14,900 nucleotides of DNA, from assembly GCA_017860085.1 (NCBI GenBank), contig JAFNAJ010000117.1, forward strand, positions 1-14,900. Reading direction: 5' to 3'. The DNA comes from Acidobacteriota bacterium. GTDB taxonomy: Bacteria > Acidobacteriota > Vicinamibacteria > Vicinamibacterales > JAFNAJ01. Both the position numbers and the translations under genes were made by a program. The notes below the pieces were generated by a model. It was not told the origin of the DNA, made no database searches, and was given only the letters and a program-made list of their open reading frames with translations. Positions 14,294 through 14,900 of the stretch are shown here, one piece after another. The number at the start of each line of letters is the position of its first letter. Position 1 is the first letter of the stretch.

Positions 14294-14321
14294 CTCGGCC
14301 CCCGGCGTTCGGCACTCGGCG
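14294..14321. repeat. Four tandem 7-bp units YYCGGCN
   Basis: CTCGGCC, CCCGGCG, TTCGGCA and CTCGGCG follow each other without gaps in the 153-bp divergent spacer 14260-14412. The 7-bp period is the same as in the spacer at 6985-7085, but the unit sequence differs. Four degenerate GC-rich units could arise by chance, so confidence is limited. Confidence 0.45.
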
Positions 14322-14367
14322 GCCAGGCTTCGTGTTCCTAGCAACTCTCAATCGGCGGCGCTCCGCC

Positions 14368-14373
14368 TGTCAA
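14368..14373 (-). promoter_or_regulatory. Possible -35 element for the propeller gene
   Basis: On the minus strand TTGACA (14373-14368) is a perfect -35 match. At 17 bp the -10 position reads TGAGAG, which is poor, and no better match lies at 16-18 bp. A small inverted repeat, GGCGG-CGCT-CCGCC (14353-14366), fills the spacer. This is tentative. Confidence 0.25.
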
Positions 14374-14412
14374 CCCTGCCGTCCAGGCCCTGGGCTACCA
14401 TGCTGGTGAACG

Positions 14413-14900
14413 ATGGCCGATTCCCTCACGTCCGATCCCGCGCTGAGCCGGGCCCTTGTCGCGGCGAAGCTCGTCCGCGAGGCGGGCGGGCGAGCGCTCA
14501 TTGTCGGCGGCTGGGTCCGCGATCGGCTGCTCGGACACCCGTCGAAGGACATCGATCTGGAGGTGTACGGCCTTCCCGCCGAGCCATTGCGCCGCGTCCT
14601 CGAACTGATGGGCCCGGTCAACACGGTCGGCGAGGCCTTCACGGTCTTCAAGGTCGCCGAGCTCGATGTGGCGCTGCCCCGCCGCGAATCGAAGGTCGCT
14701 CGCGGCCACCGCGGCTTCGAGGTCACCGGCGATCCGTTCCTCTCCGTGGACGAAGCCACACGCCGCCGCGACTTCACGATCAACGCGATCGCGTGGGATC
14801 CCCTCGATGACGTCTATCTGGACCCATTCGGCGGCCGGTCGGATCTCGAGCGCCGAATCCTCCGCATCGTCGACCCGGGCACCTTCGGCGACGACAGCCT
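14413..14900 (+). CDS. cca: CCA-adding enzyme/poly(A) polymerase family nucleotidyltransferase (3' partial)
   Basis: 162 residues are visible from ATG 14413 before the right edge cuts the gene. The class II nucleotidyltransferase head domain is clear: GGWVRDRLLG (32-41), the catalytic carboxylate pair in KDIDLEVYG (D46, D48), AELDVALPR (82-90) and RRRDFTINAIAWDP (117-130), then LDPFGGRSDLERRILR. The family builds or repairs the 3' CCA end of tRNA, or adds poly(A) to RNA; the two activities cannot be told apart from this part, and the nucleotide-selecting and HD regions lie outside the window. The start follows the family beginning, with a weak GGTG just upstream. It is divergent from the propeller gene. 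Confidence 0.9.
   Translation, partial: MADSLTSDPALSRALVAAKLVREAGGRALIVGGWVRDRLLGHPSKDIDLEVYGLPAEPLRRVLELMGPVNTVGEAFTVFKVAELDVALPRRESKVARGHRGFEVTGDPFLSVDEATRRRDFTINAIAWDPLDDVYLDPFGGRSDLERRILRIVDPGTFGDDS

Overview
The window is about 14.9 kb of dense, high-GC chromosomal DNA from a bacterium. Gene content and style suggest an Acidobacteriota member, probably class Vicinamibacteria: HEAT/cNMP proteins, PD40 propellers, a SurA_N-DsbA fusion, few Shine-Dalgarno sites and heptamer-repeat spacers. This placement is an inference from the proteins and was not tested by any search. There are no rRNA or tRNA genes, no CRISPR array, and no phage or plasmid genes. Most genes are core housekeeping functions.

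Layout. (1) Positions 2-2401 (+): the C-terminal part of a HEAT-repeat protein with two cyclic-nucleotide-binding-like domains, cut by the left edge. (2) Positions 5714-2406 (-): a compact run holB-ricT-pdxA-smpB, covering the clamp-loader delta' subunit, a PSP1/RicT protein with an unusual Cys-rich tail, a PLP biosynthesis enzyme and the trans-translation factor SmpB. It converges on gene 1 with only 4 bp between the stops. (3) Positions 5894-6967 (+): an exported SurA_N-DsbA-like thioredoxin protein, divergent from holB. (4) Positions 6968-7105: a spacer built from GTTCCTG-like heptamers with an inverted arm. (5) Positions 7966-7106 (-): an ECF sigma factor broken by a deletion of about 29 bp inside region 4, translationally coupled to an intact zinc-finger anti-sigma gene. 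(6) Positions 9380-8064 (-): a CNNM/CorC-type membrane protein with a CBS pair. (7) Positions 9449-13065 (+): a DUF4149 membrane protein and NAD-type isocitrate dehydrogenase, then a PlsB-like acyltransferase overlapping proline dehydrogenase by one base. Both groups begin with a -10 box placed exactly 6 nt before the ATG, which is the arrangement of leaderless transcripts. (8) Positions 13084-13169: a palindromic, AT-richer 86-bp element with perfect 18-bp inverted ends, resembling a MITE or REPIN. (9) Positions 14259-13195 (-): an exported six-bladed PD40/TolB-like propeller protein. (10) Position 14413 to the right edge (+): the start of a CCA-adding-enzyme/poly(A)-polymerase-family nucleotidyltransferase.

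I see no complete new defence or biosynthetic system. The points most worth a second look are the sigma-factor deletion, the palindromic element, the heptamer-repeat spacers, the two leaderless promoters (one overlapped by a 27-bp palindrome), and the Cys-rich RicT tail.
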